DNA of 35,732 nucleotides from Xanthobacteraceae bacterium (GTDB lineage Bacteria > Pseudomonadota > Alphaproteobacteria > Rhizobiales > Xanthobacteraceae), in the NCBI GenBank assembly GCA_030041005.1, contig JASHOR010000187.1:1-35732 (forward strand). The letters are read 5' to 3'. The first letter of the stretch is position 1. Each line of letters opens with the position of its first letter. The translations under genes were made by a program, and so were the position numbers. Of the stretch, positions 1 through 8,001 are shown piece by piece. A model generated the notes under the pieces. It had not been told where the DNA came from, did not search any database, and was given only the letters and a program-made list of their open reading frames with translations.

Positions 1-569
1 GGGCCGGGCTGCTGACCAATCCGCTGCGCGACCGCTTTGGCATCCCGATCCGGCTCAACTTCTATTCCGAAAGGGAGCTGGAACAGATCGTCAATCGCGG
101 CGCGCGCGTTCTCGGCATCGGCCTGACCGCGGACGGCGCCAACGAGATCGCGCGGCGCGCGCGCGGCACCCCGCGCATCGCCGGCCGCCTTCTGCGCCGC
201 GTGCGCGACTTTGCGTCCGTCGCCGGCGCCGCATCGATCGACCGGGCGATTGCCGACAAGGCGCTTGCCGCGCTCGAAGTCGATGCGGCCGGGCTCGACG
301 CCATGGACCGGCGCTATCTTAAAACCATCGCGGTGAATTACGGCGGCGGGCCGGTCGGCGTCGAAACGCTCGCCGCGGCGCTCTCGGAGCCGCGCGACGC
401 CATCGAGGACATCATCGAGCCTTATCTGATCCAGTGCGGCCATCTGCAGCGCACGCCGCGCGGCCGGCTGATCACGCCGCACGCCTTTCGCCATCTCGGC
501 CTGCCCGAGCCGGCACGCGATCCGACGCAGTTCGGATTGTTTGGCCAGGACGACGATGAAGCCAGGTGA
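1..569 (+). CDS. ruvB: Holliday junction branch migration ATPase RuvB (C-terminal part)
   Basis: This is the 3' part of ruvB, cut by the window edge; the reading frame begins at base 3. RuvB is the hexameric AAA+ motor that, with RuvA, drives branch migration of Holliday junctions during recombinational repair. The visible protein starts with [20 protein letters not shown], the strongly conserved RuvB stretch with the sensor-2/arginine region. It continues through the small AAA+ lid ([15 protein letters not shown]) into the C-terminal winged helix ([20 protein letters not shown], then [13 protein letters not shown]). The Walker motifs lie outside the window. The stop overlaps the next gene by 14 bases, so the two are probably co-transcribed. 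Identification is secure. Confidence 0.97.
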   Translation, partial: AGLLTNPLRDRFGIPIRLNFYSERELEQIVNRGARVLGIGLTADGANEIARRARGTPRIAGRLLRRVRDFASVAGAASIDRAIADKALAALEVDAAGLDAMDRRYLKTIAVNYGGGPVGVETLAAALSEPRDAIEDIIEPYLIQCGHLQRTPRGRLITPHAFRHLGLPEPARDPTQFGLFGQDDDEAR

Positions 570-951
570 CGCCGTGCAAACCTATGAAGGAGGCTGTCAT
601 TGCGGGCGCGTGCGCTTTCGGGTTACCGCCAATCTCAATCGCGTCACCTATTGCAATTGCTCGATCTGCTCGAAGAAAGGCTTCCTGCATCTCATCGTTC
701 CGCCCGACCAGTTCGAATTGCTCAGCGGCGGAGATGCGTTGAGGACCTATCGCTTCAACACCGGCGTGGCGCAGCACACGTTTTGTTCCACCTGCGGCAT
801 TCATCCGTTCTACGTGCCGCGCTCGGACCCCGACAAGATTGACGTCAATGTGCGTTGCCTTGACGGCGTCGATCTATCGAAGATCGAGGTGAAAGAGTTC
901 GACGGCAAAAACTGGGAACAAGCGATGTCGGGCCGAGTGCCTTGGAGATAG
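556..951 (+). CDS. GFA/CENP-V family zinc-binding protein
   Basis: A 131-residue protein of the GFA (glutathione-dependent formaldehyde-activating enzyme/CENP-V) fold. The family's cysteine pattern is complete: C14-x-C16 in [11 protein letters not shown]33-x-C35-x-x-C38 in [11 protein letters not shown], and C77-x-x-C80 in FCSTCG. These normally bind two zinc ions. Family members include S-hydroxymethylglutathione synthase, but most are uncharacterised, so formaldehyde detoxification is only a possibility. I chose the ATG at 556 because AGGA (547-550) sits five bases upstream; an in-frame TTG at 541 is the alternative. It overlaps the end of ruvB and is followed four bases later by ybgC, so it sits inside the ruv-tol transcription unit. 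Confidence 0.9.
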   Translation: MKPGDAVQTYEGGCHCGRVRFRVTANLNRVTYCNCSICSKKGFLHLIVPPDQFELLSGGDALRTYRFNTGVAQHTFCSTCGIHPFYVPRSDPDKIDVNVRCLDGVDLSKIEVKEFDGKNWEQAMSGRVPWR

Positions 952-955
952 GCGC

Positions 956-1417
956 GTGACTGCTCTCTCTCTTGACGGCGAAATTCGCGACGGGCGACAC
1001 GTCCTTACCGTGCGTGTCTATTACGAGGACACCGACTTCACCGGCATCGTTTATCACGCCAATTATCTGCGCTACATGGAGCGCGGGCGGACCAATTATC
1101 TGCGGCTTCTCGGCGCCGATCACCGCGCGCTCTTCGAGGAGACCGAGAGGGAGGCGCCGGGCTTTGCCTTTGTGGTGCGGTCGATGAGTATCGATTTTCT
1201 CAAACCCGCGCGCATGGATGACGTACTCGAGGTTCACACCGAGCCACAAGAGGTCAAGGGCGCCTCGATCACGTTGCATCAACGCGTCATGCGTGCCGAC
1301 GAGTTGCTGGTCGAGGCGTCGGTGCGCGTCGCCTTTGTCAGCGGTGGCCGGGCGCGGCCGATTCCGAAGTCGTTGCGCGTTGCGATGAAAGCCGACCTCG
1401 ATGCGGAACAGGTCTGA
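956..1417 (+). CDS. ybgC: Tol-Pal-associated acyl-CoA thioesterase YbgC
   Basis: A 153-residue hot-dog-fold thioesterase of the YbgC/4HBT family, which hydrolyses acyl-CoA or acyl-ACP and is linked to phospholipid metabolism at the inner membrane. The signature YYEDTDFTGIVYHANYLRY lies at about residues 22-40, with the catalytic Asp of the EDTD motif. The length is normal for the family. The start is GTG with TTGGAG (943-947) eight bases upstream. In most proteobacteria ybgC is immediately followed by tolQ; here 2.3 kb with ogt, a TetR gene and a DUF2852 gene intervene. Confidence 0.95.
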   Translation: MTALSLDGEIRDGRHVLTVRVYYEDTDFTGIVYHANYLRYMERGRTNYLRLLGADHRALFEETEREAPGFAFVVRSMSIDFLKPARMDDVLEVHTEPQEVKGASITLHQRVMRADELLVEASVRVAFVSGGRARPIPKSLRVAMKADLDAEQV

Positions 1418-1489
1418 CGAAGCAGTTCGCTTCAATCCGTCGCGCAGAGATCGGGTGGCTTCAAGCTGGTCGCGTCGCAATATAGGCGG

Positions 1490-2071
1490 ATGATGAAACC
1501 TGATCTCGGATTTTCGCTTTTCGACACGGCCATCGGCTGTTGCGGCATCGTTTGGAGCGCGCGCGGCGTCGCCGGCGTACAGCTTCCCGAAAAGAGCGCG
1601 CACGCGACGCGCAACCGCCTGCTTCGCCGTTTTGCGGCAGCACACGAGGCGACAGCGCCAACCAATGTGCAGTGTGCCATCAACGACATTGCCGGGTTGC
1701 TGCGCGGCGAACCGATGGAATTAAGGGACATCATTCTCGATACTGACGGCGTGCCCGAATTTAACCGGCGCGTCTATGACGTGGCGCGCGGCATTCGTCC
1801 CGGCTCAACGCTGTCGTATGGCGAGATCGCCGAACGGCTCGGCGACCGCAATCTCGCGCGCGATGTCGCGCAGGCGCTTTCGCAGAATCCATTCCCGATT
1901 ATCGTGCCGTGTCATCGCGTGCTGGCAGCGGGCGGCAAAATGGGCGGATTTTCCGCGCCCGGCGGCGTGCGCACCAAGCTACGCTTGCTCTCCATCGAGG
2001 GTGCGCAGCATGGCGAGCCCATGCTGTTTGACCGCTTGCCGTGGATGACTTCCGCCCGTCGTTCCGCATAA
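1490..2071 (+). CDS. ogt: Methylated-DNA--protein-cysteine methyltransferase
   Basis: A 193-residue O6-alkylguanine-DNA alkyltransferase, a suicide repair protein that moves the alkyl group from O6-alkylguanine or O4-alkylthymine to its own cysteine. The acceptor motif PCHRV is present with the nucleophile at about C141, followed by GGKMGGFSAPGGVRTK. The winged-helix DNA-recognition segment (STLSYGEIAERLGD, then ARDVAQALSQNP) precedes it. The N-terminal domain is short and divergent, and no Ada-type zinc domain is fused. Two start codons are adjacent (1490 and 1493); AGGCGG upstream fits the second slightly better. The gene begins 72 bases after ybgC and is followed by a TetR gene in the same direction. 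Confidence 0.93.
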   Translation: MMKPDLGFSLFDTAIGCCGIVWSARGVAGVQLPEKSAHATRNRLLRRFAAAHEATAPTNVQCAINDIAGLLRGEPMELRDIILDTDGVPEFNRRVYDVARGIRPGSTLSYGEIAERLGDRNLARDVAQALSQNPFPIIVPCHRVLAAGGKMGGFSAPGGVRTKLRLLSIEGAQHGEPMLFDRLPWMTSARRSA

Positions 2072-2109
2072 CCAGTCCTGTTCGCGGCATCGACTGATCG
2101 GCGGGCTTA

Positions 2110-2128
2110 ATGTAAAAGCCATTTACAT
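2110..2128. promoter_or_regulatory. Perfect inverted repeat over the tetR start, probable TetR operator
   Basis: ATGTAAA-AGCCA-TTTACAT, a perfect 7-bp inverted repeat with a 5-base spacer. The last two bases are the first two of the tetR start codon (ATG at 2127). A near-identical 7-5-7 site lies at 2823-2841 in front of the next gene. The paired occurrence and the position on a start codon fit autorepression by the TetR protein; binding itself is inferred. Confidence 0.75.
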
Positions 2129-2780
2129 GAGCTGGTCGAAAGACGAGAAGGACGGCCCGCGCGGCTATCACCACGGCAATCTGAAAGAGGCGCTCCTTCG
2201 CGCGGCCCTCGAGCTGATCGCGCAAAAGGGGCCTGCCGGCTTTACCTTTGCCGAGGCGGCGAGATGGGCGGGCGTCAGCCCAGCGGCGCCTTATCGCCAC
2301 TTCCGCGATCGCGACGACCTCCTGGCCAATGTCGCGCTGCGTGGATTCGAGCAGTTCGAGATTGCGCTTGCACGTGCGTGGGACAACGGCCGCCCCGATG
2401 CCTTCACGGCGCTTGAGCGGATGGGAAAGTCCTATCTGGCCTTTGCGCGCGCCGAGCCCGCTTACTATTCGGCGATGTTCGAGTCGGGTATCCCGCCGGG
2501 CAGCACTCCCGAGCTGCGCGCAGCCGGGGATCGAGCCTTTGCCGTTTTGCGTGAAGCTGCGGAAAAGCTCTGTGCCCAAATGCCGCGGCACGGACGGCCG
2601 CCGGCGCTCATGGTCGCGCTACATATTTGGGCGATCTCACATGGCATCGCGTCGCTGTTCGGAAGAGGTGATGCGGCGCACCGGACGTTGCCGATGTCGG
2701 CCGAGGAACTGCTGGAAGCAGGCGTCCTGGTTTATCTGCGCGGCCTCGGTGTGCCGGCAGAGGGGGCGCAACCCGCTTGA
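2127..2780 (+). CDS. TetR/AcrR family transcriptional regulator
   Basis: A 217-residue TetR-family repressor. The N-terminal helix-turn-helix is at about residues 20-65 (FTFAEAARWAGVSPAAPYRHF, with the typical YRHFRDRDDLL end). The C-terminal ligand and dimerisation domain contains ALHIWAISHGIASLF, resembling the WHG-type (TetR_C_33) effector domain. The start codon is embedded in an inverted-repeat operator (2110-2128), and a second copy lies before the downstream DUF2852 gene. I infer that it represses itself and that gene. The ligand is unknown; ogt 55 bases upstream may be under separate control. Confidence 0.93.
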   Translation: MSWSKDEKDGPRGYHHGNLKEALLRAALELIAQKGPAGFTFAEAARWAGVSPAAPYRHFRDRDDLLANVALRGFEQFEIALARAWDNGRPDAFTALERMGKSYLAFARAEPAYYSAMFESGIPPGSTPELRAAGDRAFAVLREAAEKLCAQMPRHGRPPALMVALHIWAISHGIASLFGRGDAAHRTLPMSAEELLEAGVLVYLRGLGVPAEGAQPA

Positions 2781-2803
2781 ACTTTCACGAAGGTGTGAAC
2801 CCC

Positions 2804-2841
2804 TTGACAATGACATAGGGCGATGTGAATGTTATTTACAT
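2804..2841 (+). promoter_or_regulatory. Promoter (-35 TTGACA) with overlapping TetR-type operator
   Basis: A consensus -35 box TTGACA lies at 2804-2809. From 2823 to 2841 follows ATGTGAA-TGTTA-TTTACAT, an inverted repeat matching the one at 2110-2128 except for one base in the left arm. A -10 element spaced 16-18 bases from the -35 box would fall inside this repeat, so a bound TetR dimer would block RNA polymerase. The DUF2852 start codon is 18 bases downstream. The box and repeat are seen in the sequence; repression is inferred. Confidence 0.72.
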
Positions 2842-2859
2842 TAACACGCGAGGTTTGTC

Positions 2860-3354
2860 ATGCCGATAGCAGCAGGCGTGCTCATGCTCCTCAGTTTCTG
2901 GGCGTGGTGGCCGTTGGGGATTGTCATCCTCCTCGGCTTGGCCTTTTGGGCGTGGTGGCCGCTAGGGCTTGCGGTTCTTGCCTTCATGATCGGGAGCGGA
3001 CGAATGGGATGCTGGAACCATCATCACAGGAGTTGCGGCGACAATCCTTGGGAGCGTCACATGGATCGCTGGCAATCGAAGATGGAGCGCATGCAGGAGA
3101 AGATGGACCGCTGGCGCGAACGAATGGAGCGCATGCGCGGGGGCCGCGGCAGCGGACAGCCCGGTTCGAGCGGCAACCGGGCCTTCGACGAATATCGGGC
3201 CGAGACGCTTAATCGATTGGAAGAAGAACAGCGCGAATTCAAAGAATTTCTGGAGCGGCTGCGCTTCGCCAAGGACCGCGCGGAGTTCGACCAGTTCATG
3301 AGCGAGCGCCGTAACCGTTTCCATGACGACGGTGCACAGCCGCAGGCAAGCTGA
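2860..3354 (+). CDS. DUF2852 membrane protein
   Basis: A 164-residue protein matching the alphaproteobacterial DUF2852 family. The N-terminus has two hydrophobic segments (about residues 5-25 and 27-46) that each carry the same octapeptide FWAWWPLG (13-20 and 29-36), an internal duplication also visible in the DNA. A His/Cys patch (CWNHHHRSC, 51-59) follows, then a charged Met/Arg/Glu-rich probable coiled coil (65-94). The conserved family tail is FDEYRAETLNRLEEEQREF and LRFAKDRAEFDQFM (109-148). The function is unknown. The start has GAGG (2850-2853) upstream. It lies behind a TTGACA promoter overlapped by the TetR-type operator, and a stem-loop terminator follows. Confidence 0.88.
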   Translation: MPIAAGVLMLLSFWAWWPLGIVILLGLAFWAWWPLGLAVLAFMIGSGRMGCWNHHHRSCGDNPWERHMDRWQSKMERMQEKMDRWRERMERMRGGRGSGQPGSSGNRAFDEYRAETLNRLEEEQREFKEFLERLRFAKDRAEFDQFMSERRNRFHDDGAQPQAS

Positions 3355-3380
3355 CCTGCAGAATTGCGAAACGAAGATGC

Positions 3381-3419
3381 GAACCGTCCGCAGCCATTGC
3401 GGGCGGTTCGTGCATTTTT
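3381..3419 (+). terminator. Rho-independent terminator after the DUF2852 gene
   Basis: A 12-base stem (3381-3392 with 3398-3409, one G-T wobble) and a five-base loop (GCCAT), followed by TGCATTTTT. It lies 27 bases after the DUF2852 stop. It would separate the ogt-tetR-DUF2852 segment from tolQ, implying that tolQ has its own promoter. Confidence 0.8.
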
Positions 3420-3472
3420 GCGCGCGGCTGCCGTTGTTCACGTTCGCGGCATTTTCGGGCTTTAACGACCCA

Positions 3473-3745
3473 TTAAGGACACTCGGGCTTCGTTACCCGC
3501 GGAGACCAGCAGAGCGCCCTAGTTTGGACAATTTTCGCGACTGATTTCGGTCTGGCCGGGGACGGGGTCCGGCTTGGGTCCTCGCGAAAATACGGGTTCT
3601 GGTCGGCGCGCCCCACGGGCTTGTCCGGCTTCTTCCCATGGTCCGCAAGCGCGACGGCCGCGGACGGCCGAGTGTCGAGTTCGGTTTCGGCCCGCACCGG
3701 CGAGGCCGCTGAATGGACCGCCCAAAGGACGAACGCGCATGTCAT
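3473..3745 (-). CDS. Possible small secreted protein, divergent from tolQ
   Basis: A tentative 90-codon gene in the 330-base space between the DUF2852 terminator and tolQ, on the opposite strand. The N-terminus reads MTCAFVLWAVHSAASPVRAE, resembling a signal peptide with an AxA-like cleavage site, although no basic residue precedes the hydrophobic core. GAAGG lies seven bases before the ATG. By hand count the first 53 codons show about 72%, 55% and 79% G+C at positions 1, 2 and 3, a coding-like pattern that the plus-strand frames here do not show. Against it, the start overlaps the first seven bases of tolQ, and I recognise no family. The rest of the gap holds a 10-bp inverted repeat (3531-3540/3582-3591) and no clear promoter. 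Confidence 0.3.
   Translation of the reverse strand: MTCAFVLWAVHSAASPVRAETELDTRPSAAVALADHGKKPDKPVGRADQNPYFREDPSRTPSPARPKSVAKIVQTRALCWSPRVTKPECP
3531..3591. repeat. 10-bp inverted repeat upstream of tolQ
   Basis: ATTTTCGCGA at 3531-3540 is matched by its exact reverse complement TCGCGAAAAT at 3582-3591, separated by 41 bases rich in GG and CC runs. It lies about 150 bases before tolQ. It could be a regulatory site or a structured 5' leader; its role is unknown. Confidence 0.4.
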
Positions 3746-4416
3746 CGTCAGGCCTTCAGCTTTTCACGCTGTTTTGGAATTCGCTGTGGATCGTGAAGCT
3801 GGTCATGGGCGGGCTGGTGCTCTGCTCGGTGTGGGTCTGGGCCATCGCTATCGACAAAACCCTGTTGTTCGCACGCATCCGCAAAGCCGGCGATGTCTTC
3901 GAGCAGGCGTTCTGGTCGGGTCAGTCGCTCGAGGAACTGTACAAATCGCTGGCGCCAGCACCGGGACATTCGACCGGCGCGCTCTTTGTCGCAGCCATGA
4001 ACGAATGGAAGCGCAGCTTCGAAGGCAATATCCGTTCCTTTGCCGGATTGCAGGTGCGCATCGAGAAGGTGATGAACGTCACCATCGCGCGCGAGGTCGA
4101 GCACATGGAAAGGCGGCTGCTGGTGTTGGCGACCGTCGGCTCGGCGGGCCCGTTCATCGGGCTGTTCGGCACTGTCACCGGCATCATGACCAGTTTTCAG
4201 TCGATCGCCACGACGCAGAATACCTCGCTGGCCGTGGTCGCGCCGGGCATCGCGGAAGCGCTGTTGGCAACGGCACTCGGCCTCGTTGCCGCCATTCCGG
4301 CGACGATTTTCTACAATAAGTTCACGGTCGAGGTGAATCGGCAGACGCAGCGGCTGGAAGGCTTCGCCGACGAGTTCTCGGCGATTCTGTCACGGCAGAT
4401 AGACGAACGGGCGTGA
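3739..4416 (+). CDS. tolQ: Tol-Pal system proton channel subunit TolQ
   Basis: A 225-residue inner-membrane protein of the MotA/TolQ/ExbB family. With TolR it forms the proton channel that energises TolA for outer-membrane constriction at division. Three membrane segments are visible: about 18-38, GPFIGLFGTVTGIM and flanks (135-155), and EALLATALGLVAAIPA (173-190). The last two carry the family signature. The frame is open upstream to 3574, but AAAGGACG (3724-3731) before the ATG at 3739 and the family length fix the start. The preceding in-frame codons also lack coding-like base composition. tolR follows six bases after the stop. Confidence 0.97.
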   Translation: MSSSGLQLFTLFWNSLWIVKLVMGGLVLCSVWVWAIAIDKTLLFARIRKAGDVFEQAFWSGQSLEELYKSLAPAPGHSTGALFVAAMNEWKRSFEGNIRSFAGLQVRIEKVMNVTIAREVEHMERRLLVLATVGSAGPFIGLFGTVTGIMTSFQSIATTQNTSLAVVAPGIAEALLATALGLVAAIPATIFYNKFTVEVNRQTQRLEGFADEFSAILSRQIDERA

Positions 4417-4422
4417 GGGCAT

Positions 4423-4905
4423 ATGGCGCTGAGCGGCGTGGGTGCGGCATCAACGGGCCGGCGCGGCCGCCGCCGCGCGATGATGAGCGAGATCAACGTG
4501 ACGCCGTTTGTCGACGTCATGCTGGTGCTCTTGATCGTGTTCATGGTGACGGCGCCGTTGATGACGCTCTCGATCAGGGTCGACCTTCCGGACACGCGCG
4601 GCGGCACCGTTCTGAACTCGCAAAAGGCGCCGCTCAGCGTAACCCTGAAGAAGAGCGGCGGCGATTGCTCCAGCCAGGCGGATCTGTTTCTCGACAAGAC
4701 CCCGATTGCGCTCGACGACATCGAAGCGAAATTTCAGGCGATCAAGAACGCCGACACCAGTCCCGGGAAGACGCCGCCCACGGTATGGGTCAACGCCGAC
4801 CGGCAGCTTTGCTACAACGAAGTCGCGCGAGTGCTGGGGCGACTGCATGACGCCGGCTTCGGTACGGTGCTGAATATCACCAACGAGAAGACGACGGGAG
4901 AGTAG
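4423..4905 (+). CDS. tolR: Tol-Pal system proton channel subunit TolR
   Basis: A 160-residue ExbD/TolR family protein. A short basic cytoplasmic N-terminus (GRRGRRRAMM) precedes a single membrane helix with the conserved protonatable Asp in INVTPFVDVMLVLLIVFM (D31). The periplasmic domain runs from about residue 50 and ends in VLGRLHDAGFGTVLNITNE, as in the family. It works with TolQ as the motor for TolA. A GAGGG just upstream overlaps the end of tolQ, suggesting translational coupling. Confidence 0.97.
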   Translation: MALSGVGAASTGRRGRRRAMMSEINVTPFVDVMLVLLIVFMVTAPLMTLSIRVDLPDTRGGTVLNSQKAPLSVTLKKSGGDCSSQADLFLDKTPIALDDIEAKFQAIKNADTSPGKTPPTVWVNADRQLCYNEVARVLGRLHDAGFGTVLNITNEKTTGE

Positions 4906-4907
4906 GG

Positions 4908-5798
4908 TTGCGATCGGACTGGGCCATATCCGGATGCGCCCACGCTGCGCTCATTCTTCTCGCGCTGATCACGCTCGCCCACTCGAAGCCGAGCGACGAC
5001 ATGTCCGAAGACATTCCGGTAACCATCGTCACCGATGCGGACATGTCGCGGGCCGCCATTGGCGAGAAGAACGCGCCCAAGGTGACCATGCCGAAGCGTC
5101 TGGCCGACAAGGTCGACCAGGAGAAGCCGATCGAGCAGCTTGCTCCCAAGGTGGCCAAGGCGCCGGCGATCACCACCCAATCGACCGTGCCGCTGCCGCA
5201 ACCGACGCCGCGCGATCAGAAAAAGCCGAAGCCCGACACAAAGACGGCGCAAAAGCTTGAGAAGAAATCCGAAAAGAAGACCGACCAGTTCAAGCCGGAC
5301 AAGATCGCCGACCTACTGAAAAAGACCGAGCCGCCGAAGCCGCGGGACAAGCCGACGCCGAACACGCCGAAATACGACGCCAATCAGATCGCTCAGTTGC
5401 TCGACCATCGCGAGCCGCAGCGTCAGGTCGCGACCGCGGACGCGGTCAATAGCGCCACGAGTCTCGGCTCAAATACGGCCGCGCCGAACGCGCAACTCTC
5501 GCAATCGGAGATCGATGCGCTGCGCGAGCGCATCAGGGATTGCTGGAGCCCGCCGCCCGGCATCGACAGGAATTCCAACATCTATGTGTCGCTCCGGGTT
5601 CTGTTCAAGCCGGACGGCACGTTGGCGCAGATGCCGGTCGTGGTGGCAGGCTCGGCATCGCCCCTGGGGCCGGCGTTGGCGGAAAGCGGCGAGCGCGCGT
5701 TGCTGCTATGCCAACCGTTCACCATGCTCAAGCCCGAGCATTACGCACAATGGAAAGACATAACCGTAGATTTCGATCCGCGCGATCTGTCCAACTGA
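4908..5798 (+). CDS. tolA: Tol-Pal system energy-transducing protein TolA
   Basis: A 296-residue TolA/TonB-like protein. One N-terminal membrane anchor ([18 protein letters not shown], about 7-24) is followed by a long Lys/Pro/Gln-rich periplasmic domain (about 55-185). The C-terminal TolA domain (about 195-296) carries a pair of cysteines, DCWSPP and LLLCQPF, placed as the conserved disulphide of TolA domain III. It transmits force from TolQR to Pal and TolB at the outer membrane. The start is TTG at 4908 with GGGAG (4896-4900) upstream, two bases after the tolR stop. The central domain is Lys/Pro-rich here instead of the Ala-rich helix of enterobacteria. Confidence 0.94.
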   Translation: MRSDWAISGCAHAALILLALITLAHSKPSDDMSEDIPVTIVTDADMSRAAIGEKNAPKVTMPKRLADKVDQEKPIEQLAPKVAKAPAITTQSTVPLPQPTPRDQKKPKPDTKTAQKLEKKSEKKTDQFKPDKIADLLKKTEPPKPRDKPTPNTPKYDANQIAQLLDHREPQRQVATADAVNSATSLGSNTAAPNAQLSQSEIDALRERIRDCWSPPPGIDRNSNIYVSLRVLFKPDGTLAQMPVVVAGSASPLGPALAESGERALLLCQPFTMLKPEHYAQWKDITVDFDPRDLSN

Positions 5799-5847
5799 AA
5801 AAGCGACAAAGTCCATGACCTGTCCGCACAATCCGAGTCCTTTCTCG

Positions 5848-7167
5848 ATGACGCGCCGCCGCGCACTGGCTCTCGGCGCCTTCGGCGCGGCGGCGACGCT
5901 GCGGGCGCGCCATGCCTGGGCTCAGCTTCACCTCGATATTACGCAGGGCAATTTCCAGCCGATGCCTATCGCCATTCCGGCGTTCATGGGCGCGACGCCA
6001 AGCGATGCCGACATGGCGGGCGGAATTACTCAAGTCGTGACCGCGGACCTGCAGCGCAGCGGTTTGTTCGCTCCGATCAATCCTTCGGCTTATATCGAGA
6101 AGATCGCCAACTTCGACGCCGTGCCGAATTTTCAGGATTGGCGCGCCATCAATGCCCAGGCTTTGATCACCGGACGGGTCGGCCAGCAGAGCGACGGCCG
6201 TCTGAAGGCGGAATTTCGTCTCTGGGATGTGCTCGCAGGCCAGCAGCTCGGAGCCGGCCAGCAATATCTGACGACGCCCGATAATTGGCGGCGCCTCGCA
6301 CACATCATTTCCGACGCGGTCTACGAGCGCATCACCGGCAACGGTGGGTATTTCGACACCCGCATCGTCTTCGTCGACGAGACCGGCCCGAAGATTCGCC
6401 GCATCAAGCGTCTGGCGATGATGGACCAGGATGGCGCCAACGTAAGATATCTTACGCGCGGCGACGAACTCGTGCTGACGCCGCGATTTTCGCCTTCAAG
6501 CCAGGAAATCACCTACATGGCCTTTGGTCAGGGCGATCCGCGCGTTTATCTGCTCAATCTGACCACCCAGGAACGCGAGGTCGTCGGCAATTTCCCCGGC
6601 ATGAGTTTTTCGCCGCGCTTCTCGCCGAATGGGCAAAGCGTCATCATGAGCTTGCAGGAGGGCTCTAATTCCAACATTTTCGTCATGGATCTGCGCTCCA
6701 AGGCGACCACTCGGTTGACGGATACGGCGGCGATCGACACTTCACCTTGCTACTCGCCCGACGGCGCAAGGATTTGTTTCACGTCCGACCGCGGCGGCCA
6801 GCCGCAAATCTACGTCATGGCAGCGACCGGCGGATCGGCGCAGCGCATCAGCTTCGGAGACGGCATGTACTCGACGCCGGTGTGGTCTCCGGTCGGGGAC
6901 TACATCGCCTTTACCAAGCAATTCGCCGACAAGTTCGCAATCGGCGTCATGAAGCCCGACGGCTCTGGCGAGCGGATTCTCACCGAAGGCTTCGACAACG
7001 AGGGACCGACGTTTGCGCCCAACGGCCGCGTGATCATGTACTTCAGCGACGACATGGGCGGCCCCGGGCCCTCGCTATACACCATCGACATTTCCGGGCG
7101 TAATCAGCAACGCATCCCCACGCCGAGCTTCGCCTCGGATCCAGCATGGTCGCCGCTTTTGTCGTGA
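5848..7167 (+). CDS. tolB: Tol-Pal system periplasmic beta-propeller TolB
   Basis: TolB is a periplasmic protein that binds Pal and the C-terminus of TolA. From the ATG at 5848 it has 439 residues. It starts with an exported leader, [20 protein letters not shown] then ending in AWAQ, whose RR pair hints at Tat export. The TolB N-terminal domain runs to about residue 155 ([34 protein letters not shown]). A beta-propeller of WD40-like PD40 repeats follows, with repeated FSPxG and SPDG motifs ([45 protein letters not shown]). An in-frame ATG at 5815 would add 11 residues; neither start has a strong ribosome site. Confidence 0.95.
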   Translation: MTRRRALALGAFGAAATLRARHAWAQLHLDITQGNFQPMPIAIPAFMGATPSDADMAGGITQVVTADLQRSGLFAPINPSAYIEKIANFDAVPNFQDWRAINAQALITGRVGQQSDGRLKAEFRLWDVLAGQQLGAGQQYLTTPDNWRRLAHIISDAVYERITGNGGYFDTRIVFVDETGPKIRRIKRLAMMDQDGANVRYLTRGDELVLTPRFSPSSQEITYMAFGQGDPRVYLLNLTTQEREVVGNFPGMSFSPRFSPNGQSVIMSLQEGSNSNIFVMDLRSKATTRLTDTAAIDTSPCYSPDGARICFTSDRGGQPQIYVMAATGGSAQRISFGDGMYSTPVWSPVGDYIAFTKQFADKFAIGVMKPDGSGERILTEGFDNEGPTFAPNGRVIMYFSDDMGGPGPSLYTIDISGRNQQRIPTPSFASDPAWSPLLS

Positions 7168-7280
7168 TGGCGGACGATCATACCGTTGCCGCATTGGGGC
7201 CTTATTAACCATTACCAAGGCTTTTCGGGCGTTGTGCGGGCGTGAGGCTTTTTTGCAACGCGTCATCAAGGTTGACGGAA

Positions 7281-7297
7281 CCTTCGCTTAACGAAGG
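7281..7297. repeat. Small hairpin in the tolB-pal gap
   Basis: CCTTCG-CTTAA-CGAAGG, a perfect 6-bp stem with a five-base loop, 90 bases before the pal start. The 219-base gap contains no gene I can support. A distinct pal promoter is likely by analogy with other bacteria, but I see no clear -35/-10 pair. Confidence 0.4.
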
Positions 7298-7386
7298 CGC
7301 TGCTAGACCCGCTTAAGCCCCACCCGCCCTGCCGTCCATCGGGAAGGCACGAGCGGGTTCGCGACGCAAGCAATGGAGGCACCGGC

Positions 7387-7875
7387 ATGAACGGGATGGG
7401 CATTGTCCGCGGCGCCAAATTCGCGGCCGTCATTTTTGGAGCGCTCGCCATCGCGGGCTGCGCCAAGCATGGCGTGGATCCGACGAACGCTATGGCATCG
7501 GCTGCCGTGCCTGGTAGCCAGCAGGACTTCGTCGTCAATGTTGGCGATCGCGTCTTCTTCGATACCGACTCCTCGGATCTTTCGGATCAGGCGCGGGCCA
7601 CGCTCGACAAGCAGGCCGAGTGGCTCAACCATTACGGCCAGTATTCCTTCACCATTGAAGGGCATGCCGACGAGCGCGGCACGCGCGAATACAATCTTGC
7701 GCTTGGCGCGCGGCGCGCGCAGACGGTGCGAGATTATCTGGTCTCGCGCGGAGTGGCGGCGCAGCGCATGCGCACCATTTCCTACGGCAAGGAACGGCCG
7801 GTGGCGACCTGCGATAACATTTCCTGCTGGTCGCAGAACCGCCGCGCGGTGACCGTGCTGGATCAGAGTTCGTAA
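7387..7875 (+). CDS. pal: Peptidoglycan-associated lipoprotein Pal
   Basis: A 162-residue outer-membrane lipoprotein. The leader ends in the lipobox LAIAGC with the lipidated cysteine at C25, and there is no Asp after it that would retain the protein in the inner membrane. The OmpA-like peptidoglycan-binding domain spans about residues 50-160. It includes FFDTDSSDLS, the diaminopimelate-binding GHADERGTREYNLALGARRA (D95 and R110 region), and ISYGKERPVA. Two extra cysteines (142, 147) near the C-terminus could form a disulphide. A strong GGAGG precedes the ATG. Pal tethers the outer membrane to the wall and cycles with TolB. Confidence 0.97.
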   Translation: MNGMGIVRGAKFAAVIFGALAIAGCAKHGVDPTNAMASAAVPGSQQDFVVNVGDRVFFDTDSSDLSDQARATLDKQAEWLNHYGQYSFTIEGHADERGTREYNLALGARRAQTVRDYLVSRGVAAQRMRTISYGKERPVATCDNISCWSQNRRAVTVLDQSS

Positions 7876-8001
7876 CGCGCCGGCGCAAACGCGGGGGCGG
7901 CGATCCGCGGCCGCCTTTCGTCCGCCGGGCGGCCGCCGACGGTGTCTTGGATCGCGGATGTCGCAAGCGGGGCGGCGATCACAACTGGACGCGGGGCAAA
8001 C

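Noticed and set aside
3574-3738. 55-residue N-terminal extension of TolQ
   Set aside because: A ribosome site precedes the ATG at 3739, the family length fits from there, and the extension has non-coding base composition in that frame.
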